This document shows positions 19,805 through 31,223 of a DNA stretch of 64,000 bases, one piece after another (position 1 is the stretch's first letter; the number at the start of each line of letters is the position of its first letter). The notes below the pieces were generated by a model, which searched no databases, was not told the origin of the DNA, and was given only the letters and a program-made list of their open reading frames with translations. The position numbers and the translations under genes were made by a program. The stretch is from Oreohelix idahoensis (Eukaryota; Mollusca; Gastropoda; Stylommatophora; Oreohelicidae): assembly GCA_024509875.1 (NCBI GenBank), contig JAMPIV010019840.1, forward strand, positions 434,001 to 498,000, in the 5' to 3' direction.

Positions 19805-21215
19805 TCGCATCTTCTTCTTTGATCCTTAGTGGCCATCACTCCTGGTGGCTCTTGTAGAGCAGCAAAGAATTGTTTCCACTTTGTTCAGTCGGCAGCCATC
19901 CTTTGTAATGTGCTTCAACTGTGGTTCATTTTGTTATTGGTCGGCCTCTCTTTTGCTTTCCTTTGGGGGTCCATAGCATAGTTGTTCCTGTAATAGTATC
20001 AGGGTTCGTTCTGAGGACATGGCAAACCCAACTCCACAATATACCACCTATGATGGTGTGCATGTCCTCATGGTTACTCCAAATTAGTTATTGGTTGGTG
20101 ATGGTATTCGGCCAAAAGATTCTGTGAATTTTCCTTAGGCACATTGTGTGGAAGAAGGACAGTTTTGACATTTCCTTCTCTGTTACTCTTCAGCGTTCCA
20201 CATCACAGAAAAGCACAGAAAGTACACAGCTGTCATATAATCTTAAATTGGTGTTTGTGCTGTACTGGGAAGACATACAGATGTTGTTGAGACTAGCAAA
20301 AGCTGTCTTGCTTTATTCATTTTGTTTGTTTTTGTCTTTGCTTGTTCTGCCTTCTAGTGTTACTATGCATCCTAATTAAGTAAATGTGCCTGTCTGTTTT
20401 AACTTCTGGTTCCTTATTGTTATTGGCTCAGGAATGCCTACATTGAGTGCCATGAACTCTGTCTTGTTCAGATTGATGTTCAGACCTACCTGCTGGCTAT
20501 ACTTACTCAGTCTGTCAGTTTTTTTATTTGATGTGTTGATGTGAATGTGCGAGTAGTGCAGTGTCATCTGCTTATTCCAGGTCTTCTAATGTAGAAAATG
20601 TTGTCCATCTAATTCCTCATTGACTGTTGTCTGGCGCATCACCCAGTCAAAAATATAGTTGTTGCTAAGGGGCATTCTTGTCATACTCCTGTCTTCACCT
20701 CAAAAGTTAGGGTGCTCAATCCAACACTACATGTAAAGTTAGAATAGAGGCTTTTTATGATGGAAACAATGCAGCTAGGAATTCCATAAACCCTTAGTAT
20801 TTTCCTTAGGCTGTCCATGTGTATGCTTTTCAAAATCAACAAAGTTAATGTTTAGCTGTCTCTGCCATTCTGCGCACTGCTCTATAATGTTCCTGAGGGT
20901 GAATATATGATCTGCACATCTTCTGTTCTTTCTATATTCCACTTGCTTTGTCCTCAGTTTATGGTCTACTGCTTTTGAAATTCTCTGGATGATTATCCTG
21001 CCTAGTATTTTACTGGGAATTGAGAGGAGACAAAAGATATAACATCATGTAACTTAATATCTTTTCTGTTTGTTTGCAGTTGGTCCAGCAGCTCTGAGTT
21101 TCACCTTCAATCTTGCTACTACTAGGTGATGATCACTTCCCACATTGGCACCTCTTCTTACTTTCACATCTCATAATGCATGCCTCCATCTACCTGTCAT
21201 GAGAGGTTAATTTGT
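19805..21215 (-). mobile_element. LINE relic, same family as 57.8-60.9 kb
   Basis: The minus strand ends in a GAAGAAGA-type tail near 19810. Upstream come degraded C-terminal LINE sequence, then KTDRLSKYSQQVGLNINLNK and FMALNVGIPEPITIRNQKL (the post-YADD region), FVDFEK (first catalytic Asp block) and RIIIQRISKAVDHKLRTKQ. At the 5' side lies the endonuclease end DVKVRRGANVGSDHHLVVAR with its SDHH motif. Much of the region between endonuclease and reverse transcriptase is missing, so this copy has an internal deletion as well as many stops. It aligns colinearly with the LINE at 57.8-60.5 kb. Confidence 0.82.
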
Positions 21216-21580
21216 ATTGGATGAAAGGGAGATAAATAAGTGTATCAGATGATGCTAAGTATAGCTGCCAGTTACTAGTTCTGGTCTTAAAAGTAATACC
21301 CCAGTCTTAGAAATAAGCACTGGTGTATAGTTGTCATAGAAATAAGCACTGGTGTATAGTTGTCATAGGAATAGTCAGACTGTACATAATTCTGGCCAAA
21401 ATGGTAGTAAGCAGTACCAGATTCTAAAGTGTCCCTCTCTACAACTATCCTATGATAAATAAAAGATCTAGGGGAAAATCAAAATGGACAATTAATTTTA
21501 AAGAAAATTATAAAAAATTGACAAAGTCTTCAGGACCAAAATTAAATACTCAATTTAATATGTATATTGATTTCTTTTCT
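21216..21580. other. No gene seen; short tandem duplication
   Basis: Around 21311-21366 the segment AGAAATAAGCACTGGTGTAT with its TAGTTGTCAT continuation is present twice in tandem. The rest is AT-rich and featureless. Confidence 0.5.
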
Positions 21581-22240
21581 TAATAATAATAATAAATTCT
21601 TTAAGCACCAAACACGGCGCATAAGGCAGAAACCAGTGCTCTCCAGGTTGTTCGTTGTGACGCCACTCCTCTTAGCTCTTGCACATTATTTAGGCCCAAC
21701 TTCCTTCTCTTATTATTGTTCTTCTGAGTGTTTCTTTTGGTCTTCCTTTTTTCCTCTTACCCTCAGGAACCCAAGTGAGCGCCTGTAGTGGTATTCTGTT
21801 GTTTTGCATTCGTAGGACATGACCGATATATGACCATCGTCTTTTCCTTATATAGTCGGAGCCATATTTCTGCCTAGAGTCTTCTCTTATTTGTCGATTA
21901 GTCTTGAATTCTTTCCAACTGATGTTCATGAGTTTTCTAAGACATTTGTTCTCGAATGTATTCAGCTTGTTCTCCAATGATTTTGTTATTTTAAAATAAC
22001 ATTTGAATTAAACAGACGAAGCTTGGTATGTATATTCAATGATCGTAATTTCCAAATGTTAGATAATCTATTGAAGGCGCTAGCTGCCAAAGCAATTCTA
22101 GTATGGATTTCTCTTGTTGTGTCACCATCCTGAGTCATTTTACTGCCTAAATAATTGAAACTTTCAACTTTCTGTAGTTTTTCCCCGATCAAGATGATAT
22201 CAAAGGTCTCGTTAGAAAAGTTCATAGCTTTAGTTTTATT
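21580..22240 (-). mobile_element. LINE 3' end with (ATT)n tail
   Basis: The minus strand encodes FDIILIGEKLQKVESFNYLG, MTQDGDTTREIHTRIALAAS and AFNRLSNIWKLR, then after a break ENKLNTFENKCLRKLMNISW, RRWSYIGHVLRM and GKRKKGRPKETLRRT. Between the two pieces the segment that normally contains the LLYG-E-W block is deleted, which also shifts the frame. The 3' end carries an ATT microsatellite (AATAATAATAATAA on the plus strand). It is a 5'-truncated insertion. Confidence 0.85.
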
Positions 22241-22341
22241 TATTTCAGTTTTTTCTTATTTATTGCTTTTGGGATGAACTTAAAAATGAATTTCTGCGAA
22301 ATCCAGGTCCCCCAGAATGGAATATATATATGAAAATATGG

Positions 22342-22460
<119 letters not shown>

Positions 22461-22576
22461 TATTTGACTATATTACAATGTTCATGAAACTGTCACTCTC
22501 CTCTTGGAAAAATTTTTAGAATCACTGTTATAATATCACTGTTAATACTTTAGTAAACAAGTTCCTGATTCACTGT

Positions 22577-23488
22577 TCTACCTTTAGCACGCTGCGGGCG
22601 CAGCGTTGCGCCGAACGTAACCTATGTTCTCCATGCTGGAGGCGCAATGTTGCGCCTTACGGATATCACCGTTTCTAGCATGAGGACTTGTGTACACGTG
22701 ATTTCAGCCCCGGATGTTAAGTTCTAATGTTATTTGCAAGAGAGCTAGCTTCCGTTTCCGATCTTAAAAAAGCGATGGGTGTATCAGCATTTATTTTTTG
22801 TAAATTTTTTAAATCGAAATGAATCGGCATCAACATGCGGCCATTTTTGCTCTAATTTTATTGGATTCTGACGCCATGCGGTGGGGATGAGATTTTTGTC
22901 TTTATAAGCGCTGAAATCGGTTCTCAGAATATGTTTGATGGCCAAGATGGAAACGAAAGTAAAATGGCCTTTCAAGTATGTATAATTTTAGGGATTAGGA
23001 TTAGGAATATCGGAAAAATTTGGGATTACGGCCGAATGTTACTGCTGGCTAGGGAGTTTGTTGCTTTGCTACTGATGATGGGTGTAACGAAAAGATCGTC
23101 ATTTGATTTGTATTGCTCTATTGGTCAAATGACTTTCATTGAGATGCAAGGGATATGGACTCTTCGTTCGTTGGTCATTTTTTTAATTTTTTTTTTTAAA
23201 TTTTAAAATTAAAAAAAAATTTTTTTTTATTTTTTTTTTATTTTTTTCGTTTTTTTCATCTTTCCTTTCCTCTCTTCCTATCACATCTAACATGTACACA
23301 AACAAATTTTATATCATCAGATTCATCATTCATTCATTTCTATACAATCTAAAAATTAGAGCAATTGACCAAAAAAGAAAAAAACTATAGAATTTACAAG
23401 TCACCCACTATAAAAATGGGGCGTTGTGAAAAAGAATGCAGTGGTTGGGCAAGTTTTCTGAATTTTTATGCAGCGTGCTAAAGGTTAA
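22577..23488 (+). mobile_element. Non-autonomous piggyBac B derivative, copy 1
   Basis: The ends CCTTTAGCACGCTGC and (reverse) CCTTTAGCACGCTGC match those of the autonomous element at 50.3-52.6 kb. TTAA is kept on the right; the left has TCTA, probably mutated. Inside are scraps of transposase: a region matching the N-terminus (...ILLDSD), then LLMMGVTKRSSFDLYCS and FIEMQGIW, without any catalytic Asp. The element is therefore an internal-deletion derivative that needs a transposase from elsewhere. Two near-palindromes based on GGCGCA-TTGCGCC lie at 22597-22612 and 22641-22656. It is almost identical to the copy at 29.2 kb. Confidence 0.9.
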
Positions 23489-23552
23489 TACACCATTATA
23501 ATCACTGCATTCAGGTTAATGTCCTGTAAGGCTTATTGACTGGTATTAACAC

Positions 23553-23690
23553 CAGGGTTCATAGTGACCTGGAAAAACCTGGAAAACAAAATTGCAGACC
23601 TTGAAAAGCCTGGAAAAATGGCTAAAAGCCTTGAATTTCCCGCATCGGACCTGGAAAAAAATTAAAATCGAAAGTTTTTTTTTTTTTTTT
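23553..23690 (+). mobile_element. hAT-like element, left end
   Basis: The end CAGGGTTCATAG is followed by repeated CCTGGAAAA motifs. An exact inverted copy of the 12-bp end occurs at 38324-38335, and both ends abut TAACAC. The subterminal CCTGGAAAAACCTGGAAA repeats also occur at the other end, in direct rather than inverted orientation. No transposase is found between the ends. The superfamily assignment rests on the CAGGG-type end; the 6-bp duplication is shorter than the usual 8. Confidence 0.6.
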
Positions 23691-24287
23691 TTTTCGTTTG
23701 GTTATTGGTGGTATTTTTCGTTAAACTTCAGTTACCGTAGAATTATTACTTCCCTCTTTGCACACTAAATCCATTTCCAGACGTTTTCAGCGGTTTGTGT
23801 TTTCGGCGATTTGCGTTAATGATGTGAATGCAGATTTATTTTTAGCGCTCACCTCTGTTACTCAAAAACTACTGAGGAAAAAGTGATTTATAACCTCAGA
23901 CCTAAGAGTCTTTTATATTTGGACATGTGCCCTAATATAACCGACTATGTTGAACGGGATGCACCTCGCCAAAACGAGGCAAAACTTTGAAAAAAAAAAA
24001 AAAACACCAAGAACTTGTCTCAACGCATTCAAGTTGTATTAAATCGTTCATTTCAACTGAGGTAAGTAATAAATTCTAGTGGCTGGGAATGTGAAGGTCT
24101 GATGCTGCTCTTACAATGCATATAACTTTTAACAGATGAAAGTCAAATTAAATATATGCTAAAGTCAGTTATATAACTGGAACCACCAGGCCTTTACACC
24201 CCTCCACTTTATTATTCTTGTTCAGAGTTTCTTCTTGATTTTTATTTTATTTTAGCGTATAAGCATAATTGTTATTGTCTCTATTTA
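23691..24287. other. Non-coding interior of hAT-like element
   Basis: Unique AT-rich sequence without a transposase. A block at 23917-23950 (ATTTGGACATGTG, CCTAATATAACC) recurs inverted at 10226-10258, which marks another dispersed repeat. Confidence 0.4.
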
Positions 24288-24447
24288 CAATGATTTGTTA
24301 AATATGATGCCGCTTTCTCATATTGGGAGTTGTTCATATTATTTGGAATTGAAAACAATATATATTAACAATGATTTGTTAAATATGATGCCACTTTCTC
24401 ATATCGGCAGTTGTTCATATTATTTATAATTGAAAACAATATATATC
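24288..24447 (+). repeat. 81-bp tandem duplication, arm of an inverted repeat
   Basis: The unit starting CAATGATTTGTTAAATATGA occurs at 24288 and 24369. An inverted, more diverged copy lies at about 26476-26590 (ACCGCCGATACATGAAAGTG on the plus strand). With the solo LTR removed, the arm continues CTAATTATAACCC at 26061, which is also matched in the inverted copy. The arms are about 100 bp long and enclose about 400 bp, as in a MITE. Confidence 0.75.
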
Positions 24448-26055
24448 TGATACGTGGTTATCTTGGACACGACATTGATAAGGTTATACTGGACACATAG
24501 ATGAATGTTCTCTTGATGCAGAATGAATGTATTGTGGTGTTGTGTGTCAATCCCAATGTTACTTGTATGCCACTGTTAGAGCTGGGCACACAGTAGAATG
24601 GTCAACTCGTTCTGACACAGTGTTAAGTATTTAGGTCACCTTGTTCGTCAAGTGTTGAGGCGCTGACAAGGGACAGTGTTGACATAGAGTGAGAGTGTGG
24701 GTATAATTACGCGAATGGGTCTACAGTTCTGTAGAGTTGACAGGTCACTCACTCAATCATAGCTGGAAGTCAATAAAGTGTAGACTACTGATGATGTTTC
24801 ATACATTTAATAATGGACGCACTCTAACATCACAAACACAGTCACTTGAACAGGTTGGCAAAACATTGCATGCTTGAAAATGGTCTACGACATCAAATAT
24901 ATATTCGTATTGAATGTGGATACAACAGAACGTTAGTAGACAGTCACACAGGGTTCTAGTTGCATTTAATCTCAGGCCTAACTGACTGATCACGTCAGTT
25001 AATGCTTCCAAATATAGATATACATAAACAATGGTTCCCTGACAGAACCTCTTCTGTTGAAGAATTACCGGCTGCAATTAGCTGGCTTGTTTGACGACAA
25101 TCTTAAACCACCAGTAGTGGATTTCCATAGTAGACAGGTCTCTGTGTCATAATCAGATAATAAGGCATCCCTGTTCTCTAGATAGTAAGGCATCCCTGTT
25201 CTCTGATCAATATTCCGCTAGACAAAGGCGGGATCCAAAAAATAGTCCTATCTTCGGTGAGCTGCACTCACCAGCGAAGATGTAGAATGGAGCACAAGTA
25301 AAGGGCTCTGTTCATGATATAAATATATTGGATTCTGCATATCCTATAATTGGTGCTGTGCACATCAAATACATAGTGCTGCTAGGAAAAATGTCGTCTT
25401 AACATAGTCAATCACTCATATGGGCAGACGATCGCACGTCTGCACATCTAGGCATAGGAAAAGTTCAGTAAATGTCTTTTTTACCTTATTGTCCTAGAAA
25501 AATCACACTAGCAAATAGCACACGCCATCCCTTGGCGTAAAGAATGAACATTGGGGAGAATCACTGACATGATAGTCATACAGAGAGAATATCTCATTCC
25601 CCAGAATTAACCACAGAGACAAAACTTCGGACCTCTCTATCTGCGCAGCAACTCAGGATCCCATCATCATGGAAGTCTCTCTCAACAACCTAAATTCGAC
25701 ACATGCGCAGAAGCGCATGACCCCAGAGTTCAACACAAGATGGGCTGATGTTGGACACAACCCAACAAAGATACAAGACCAAATCGCCTTAAATGGTCAG
25801 GGAATAAATATCAGCTCAGGTTATAAACATTCCAAGAAAGACCGATCTGTTCTGTCCAAACAAGGAAACAACCCGACGTAAATCTAATATTCATCCTCCA
25901 GGTTAAGACCCAAGAGAAGGTAACAGACATAATAAAATGTAACATCAACTTAATCAAGAGTTATGTACCTTTGACTATCAAATGAAGTGTTCCACCAGAC
26001 AGGTAGATATTTTCCTATGTATATATATTGCCAACGAAAGAATCTGTGCGTAACA
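24448..26055. mobile_element. Solo LTR, 1.6 kb
   Basis: The segment begins TGATACG and ends CGTAACA, an imperfect inverted repeat with the TG...CA ends of an LTR. ATATC lies immediately on both sides (24443-24447 and 26056-26060), a perfect 5-bp target duplication. No coding region is present and no second LTR is nearby, so it is best read as the product of LTR-LTR recombination. Read on the minus strand the ends (TGTTACG...GTATCA) resemble those of the LTR retrotransposon at 39.6-47.2 kb. Orientation is not certain. A short duplication of AAGGCATCCCTGTTCTCT lies near 25161-25203. Confidence 0.82.
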
Positions 26056-26060
26056 ATATC

Positions 26061-26590
26061 CTAATTATAACCCTTTAGAGGTTGAATGGGATATTTTTCT
26101 TCATTAATTTTTAAAAAAAAGTAATAAATTCATTTATCTCATTTATAAAACATATTTACATAAGTGCAGTTTATAGATAGGCCTACTGCACTTGCATCTG
26201 TAATGTACAATGTAGGCCTATTTACAGTTTTATTTTTAACCATGGCCAAAATTAGTGTTTGAATGAAATTTCTTGGTTTACAAACTGCTTACGGGAATAT
26301 GTTTGACACAGTTTAAGATGGTCAGGAATAGAAATTGATGGTGATTCCATATCCTATAGCCTACCCTGTTATCAGACCATGTCCCACTGTTCATTTCACC
26401 ACATTTTTGGGAAATAAATATATTTTGAATGCTTTTTTTATTATATTTATGATAAAGAGACATATCCCGTTCTCCTCTGCAGGTTATAATTAGGATATGC
26501 CTAGGCCTACATGTTTTCAATTCCAGATAACATGAATAACCGCCGATACATGAAAGTGGCATCACATCTGTCAAATCACTGTAATCAGGT
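26061..26590. mobile_element. Right half of a MITE-like inverted repeat
   Basis: This is the continuation of the element interrupted by the solo LTR. The inverted arm at 26476-26590 pairs with 24369-24447 plus 26061-26075. The interior has no coding capacity. The exact outer ends and target duplication could not be fixed. Confidence 0.55.
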
Positions 26591-27189
26591 TAAATGAAAA
26601 TTACCAATTTTGTACATAGGCCTATGTTATTTAAAATTAAAAAGATAATTAAAAAACATTTTTTTAAAAATCCAAAACAAACAGAAACGATAAAACAAAA
26701 CAAACCCCAACAAAAAAAATCAAACAAAAATAGTAAAGATGGGGAGGGGTGTGTGTGTGTAAAAGCCTGATGTTTCCAGTTAGATATTTAATAGATTTTC
26801 ACTTTTAAGTGTTATAAGGATATCATCATACCTTCGCCCTCCCAATTACTATATATTAACTTTTGTTCTAGTTAAATATTGTTTGACTATATTATTCATC
26901 CGTTTAGAACTTTGACTTGGTAAATTTACATAGCTTAGGCCTACTCATAAGTTATTTGTGTGTTCCATTTTTTTTTTTTTTAAACAGAAAAGAACACAAC
27001 TCAAGTAGCAGTTTTTCCCTCAGAAATATCAAAATTATCTAACACTACTCCCTCTGACACATCAAAAACTACTAGCTAATCTAACTAATCTAACACTACT
27101 AGGAGACCTACAGATATGACATCATTTGTGACCAAGGAAGAAACTCTCAGAGCTAAGATTATTTGGACTCTTTTTTCAGTGAAAAGTCA
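26591..27189. other. No gene seen
   Basis: A-rich sequence with an AAACAAAACAAACC-type stretch, a short (GT)n and a poly-T run at about 26970. Nothing is recognisable as coding. Confidence 0.45.
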
Positions 27190-28071
27190 CCATAGTTTTA
27201 ATTCAAATTTCATACGCAACAAGGGACATATTCTCTTCTGTGGTAGTTTTTATTCAGCCTTCAGCTTTATTTCAAGACCTGAAATTCGACAGAAGATAAG
27301 GTCACCTGGCATGATACGAAAAGATTTAAACTTATATCTACTGTTCACTCCAATGATAATATAAACAAGACAGTTAAAAAGACAAATTCTTTAGGGCAGA
27401 ACAATTCAGAAGCCAGTGCTTGCAGAAAAATACAGCAAAAGTATGGGTGTCGACCACTTCAGCCAACTAGGTGCAAGCTACCCCTACCCACAAAGATCCT
27501 ATTTTTATATCATTTCTTAGTTGAAACTGCGCTGGTCAAAGGGCACATAACGTACAACACTGCCAACTCTACAAAAAAAAGATCAAAGCAAAGATCAGGA
27601 TGTCAGTATGACTCTTATTGAACCTGCTATTCTTCGACGCAATGTGACACCTTCAAAACCACAGGTCACAACAACACAACTTAATGAGCACCACTTCATT
27701 GATAAATATGAAAGGGCAAGGTACAAACCAGACTGTAAAGTGTGTAAGGCTGCAGGGAACAGAAGCCAGACTTGCATGTACTGACCAGATTGCAATGTAC
27801 CTCTATGCCTGATACCCTGCTTCAAGTTATACCACACAGTCAAGGATTATCAACGATCCAGACAAAGACTATGGCAGAGGCCTACAGCTACAACTTCAAC
27901 CCCAGTTAATGAAAAAAGCAGCTCAGACTCCAACTAGAGGTACTTAACTACTCAAACATTTACAAACGCTCATTGTCAGATGCCACAGATGCAGAATACA
28001 TTCAAAAAAAGACAAACACGAAAAATAACGTTTTTTTTTTTTTGCATTTTATTCACAATTTTATTAGCCTT
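27190..28071 (+). pseudogene. piggyBac A, second copy: transposase C-terminal part
   Basis: The plus strand matches the second half of the family A transposase: NKGHILFCGSFYSAFSF (the second catalytic Asp is now Gly), GVDHFSQLGASYP with the third Asp, then the C-terminal Cys-rich domain CKVCKAAGNRSQTC and PCFKLYHTV. Multiple frameshifts and stops are present. After the stop the sequence follows the family A 3' flank (TTTGCATTTTATTCACAATT) until the LTR begins at about 28072. Family A sequence resumes at 38028 on the far side of the LTR retrotransposon. The N-terminal half is absent. Confidence 0.85.
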
Positions 28072-30511
28072 CTTAGGTTACGAAAACAGACTTAACTCTT
28101 ATTTAGAATGACGTAAAACTCTCGAAAATAGCTGGACAGCACATGAAAAAAAATATGGAATTCCTTAATAATAGGTTTAGAATAATAAAAAGTAGCTAGT
28201 TTGATAGCCTATCTGTTCCTGATAAATAATATGCTTTTAATTATAAAGACGGACAGATAATTCGGAAGTTATTGACAAAAGACTGATTTGTTTGATGCAG
28301 ACTCGCAAACACATGTTAGTGTTGCATTCACTAAAGTTACATTTGACGCGTCCTTGAGACGAAGGCAGAAAAACAAGTACATGTAAACAAGGGGAAGACA
28401 AGGAGGAGAGAATCTAAAAATATCTTCGCAGTAGAAATCTAAGCAGTGGGTGAGGAAAAATTTGTGTAGTTTTTTTTTGTAGTTGGTCCAAAACCAAGTC
28501 CAAACTTGGGAAATGACAAGTTCGGACCGACCGACAGACAGAAATACACTACACACTAGACCGAAACTGGACCCAAATTGGACATTTATGTTTGAAATTT
28601 TAAACTGTAGAGGGGAAGTACTCTCATTGGACGAAATAGTTAATGTTATTGAAAAAGGTTGCCGGCAAGTTGCCATTTTTTGAAGACTGTCCATGCAAGC
28701 AGATCGTTGGGGCTAAGAAGTTTGTCGTCCATTGAATATATATACTAATAATAGTGGGACGCCCTAGTCTAGCCAGCAGCTCAGCTGAGTTTGTGCTATT
28801 TCAACGTAACTGTGTGTTTTATTCTGAATTGTGGTAAGGCTAAAATTATTAACCTTTTATTTAACAATTCTGAGTGATTGATACTGCCATATAATGAAAA
28901 ATGATTACGACAAGTGAGTACTTATTCTAGGTCCCCAGCTGACTGTCCAGGGCCTAGAGGTTGAAATATAATAGGATAAACTATTAGAAATGTAGAATAC
29001 AGATGTTTCTTTTCAAGTGGTCAGGTGGAAACATATCACCCACCTTATTATATGGAAAAAAGAGATTAATAAAAATATTTCAGATGCAGTGCAGTCCATA
29101 GAGGAGAGGAATGGAACTAGTGCTACTTGATAACAGCCTGGATGTAGATGTGCTGGGTTGGTCAGAGAGATCTGACCCGTTTTGTTAATTCAATGTAATT
29201 ATGCTTGTAAACATGGTGAATTAGGTAGTATGTTAACCTTTAGCATGCTGCGGGCGCAGCGTTGCGCCGAACGTAACCTATGTTCTCCATGCTGGAGGCG
29301 CAATGTTGCGCCTTACGGATATCACCGTTTCTAGCATGAGGACTTGTGTACACGTGATTTCAGCCCCGGATGTTAAGTTCTAATGTTATTTGCAAGAGAG
29401 CTAGCTTCCGTTTCCGATCTTAAAAAAGCGATGGGTGTATCCGCATTTATTTTTTGTAAATTTTTTAAATCGAAATGAATCGGCATCAACATGCGACCAT
29501 TTTTGCTCTAATTTTATTGGATTCTGACGCCATGCGCTGGGGATGAGATTTTTGTCTTTATAAGCGCTGAAATCGGTTCTCAGAATATGTTTGATGGCCA
29601 AGATGGAAACGAAAGTAAAATGGCCTTTCAAGTATGTATAATTTTAGGGATTAGGATTAGGAATATCGGAAAAATTTGGGATTACGGCCGAATGTCACTG
29701 CTGGCTAGGGAGTTTGTTGCTTTGCTACTGATGATGGGTGTAACGAAAAGATCGTCATTTGATTTGTATTGCTCTATTGGTCAAATGACTTTCATTGAGA
29801 TGCAAGGGATATGGACTCTTCGTTCGTTGGTCATTTTTTTAATTTTTTTTTTTTTTATTTTAAAATTTAAAAAAATTTTTTTTATTTTTTTTCGTTTTTT
29901 TCATCTTTCCTTTCCTCTCTTCCTATCACATCTAACATGTACACAAACAAATTTTATATCATCAGATTCATCATTCATTCATTTCTATACAATCTAAAAA
30001 TTAGATCAATTGACCAAAAAAGAAAAAAACTATAGAATTTACAAGTCACCCACTATAAAAATGGGGCGTTGTGAAAAAGAATGCAGTGGTTGGGCAAGTT
30101 TTCTGAATTTTTATGCAGCGTGCTAAAGGTTAAGACATAGCCTAATTTTGTGGTTTCAGAGTTTCTTTGTCTGGCACTGTGCTAGTGCCAGATGTTCTGA
30201 CGAATACACCATTGCATGAATTGAGATGCCTACCATACTACCTCAGAGCATATGAGGAGTGAGCCTAAGGAGCAACTTTCTTCAAGCGTCATAGGCCAGT
30301 TAAGTAGTAAAGACCTGGCCTGCTGATTCATCAACGAACATAAGCTATTAGAAACTACCTTGTGTATTAATAACTTTTTCCACCATTAATCCTGTGTAAA
30401 GAGCAAATGAACAATGTTAACCACAAACTGAGGAGGATGAAAATACCCCGACCCGACATCCAGCACTAGTTCGTAAAGACTTTCAGTTAGTACCAATATT
30501 AGTAAATTCAA

Positions 30512-30547
<36 letters not shown>

Positions 30548-30959
30548 AGTCTTTCATGTGTTTACCCGATTCTATGTAATTTTATTGAAATTGATTCACA
30601 TTTTAATTTAAAAGTCCTGACCAGAAGAAAAACTTGGTTCAGGACAAAATAAATTTTAAAAAAATTGTAATTCCTAAATTTTAAACACAGTGTTAATTGA
30701 CTTGATCATAGAGCTTAATATTAGTGTATGTGTGTTTGTGTACTCAATTACCAGCACATCACATTTCATTACCCTAGACATTAAACGTAGCTATCAGTCA
30801 TATAAATCACAAATAAGTCTGCTTGAGGTCATAGGTGGTAGTAGTAAGGTACTCTGTAAACTCACATAAACTGTTATCCTCAGGGACCTTCACAGCTGAC
30901 CTCATTCAGTACACTAAGTAACCTAGCAGCCACACTAAATAGCATCAAAACCCATCACA
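28072..30959 (+). repeat. 5' LTR, outer end missing, carrying a piggyBac insertion
   Basis: It is 98% or more identical by eye to 35964-38027 once the 0.9-kb piggyBac derivative and a different (TA)n length (about 30 bp here, about 84 bp in the other LTR) are set aside. A TATATATAC box at about 28736 and the inverted repeat CTGGCACTGTGCTAGTGCCAG (30168-30188) are found in both LTRs. It ends ACCCATCACA. Its open frames are not conserved as coding and are ignored. Confidence 0.88.
29233..30133 (+). mobile_element. Non-autonomous piggyBac B derivative, copy 2
   Basis: TTAA is intact on both sides, followed by CCTTTAGCATGCTGC on the left and the matching end on the right. The body is nearly identical to the copy at 22577-23488, including the transposase scraps. 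The 3' LTR has a single TTAA at the equivalent site (37145-37148, ATGTTAAGACATAGCC), so the insertion happened after the LTR element arrived and the empty site is visible. Confidence 0.95.
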
Positions 30960-31010
30960 TATATTGATTGATTGGTAGGCTTGTCTGGGTTCTGAATTTT
31001 TCACATATAT

Positions 31011-31029
31011 TGGGGTCTCCTGGTCCGGG
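31011..31029 (+). promoter_or_regulatory. Candidate primer-binding site
   Basis: TGGGGTCTCCTGGTCCGGG begins with TGG, as expected for pairing with a tRNA 3' CCA end. It lies about 50 bp after the LTR rather than next to it, because CACATATATTG is duplicated around a ~40-bp segment at 30956-31011. The tRNA is not identified. Confidence 0.4.
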
Positions 31030-31223
31030 AATTAAACTATTGGGGTATAAGTTTGTATAAATTTAACAGTGTCCCTAAAATTAAAAGATAATCATAAGAA
31101 ATAATTAAGGTGGAGAGTAAAAGTTGATGAATCTTCACAGCCAGTAGTAATTAATTAGTGTATAACTTTGTTAATTAGAGTTTTGTAATTTATCTTAGAA
31201 CATTATTAGAATTGTTATACAGG

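Noticed and set aside
28269..28694. 141-codon minus-strand frame in the 5' LTR, with a partial copy in the 3' LTR
   Set aside because: It lies wholly in the LTR and is split differently in the second LTR (36158-36379 and 36328-36591). It has no recognisable domain, so I regard it as chance.
29587..29997. 136-codon frame inside the 0.9-kb piggyBac derivative
   Set aside because: It contains only a scrap of transposase (MGVTKRSSF) without catalytic residues and runs into a poly-T-derived hydrophobic tail. It is a remnant and not a gene.
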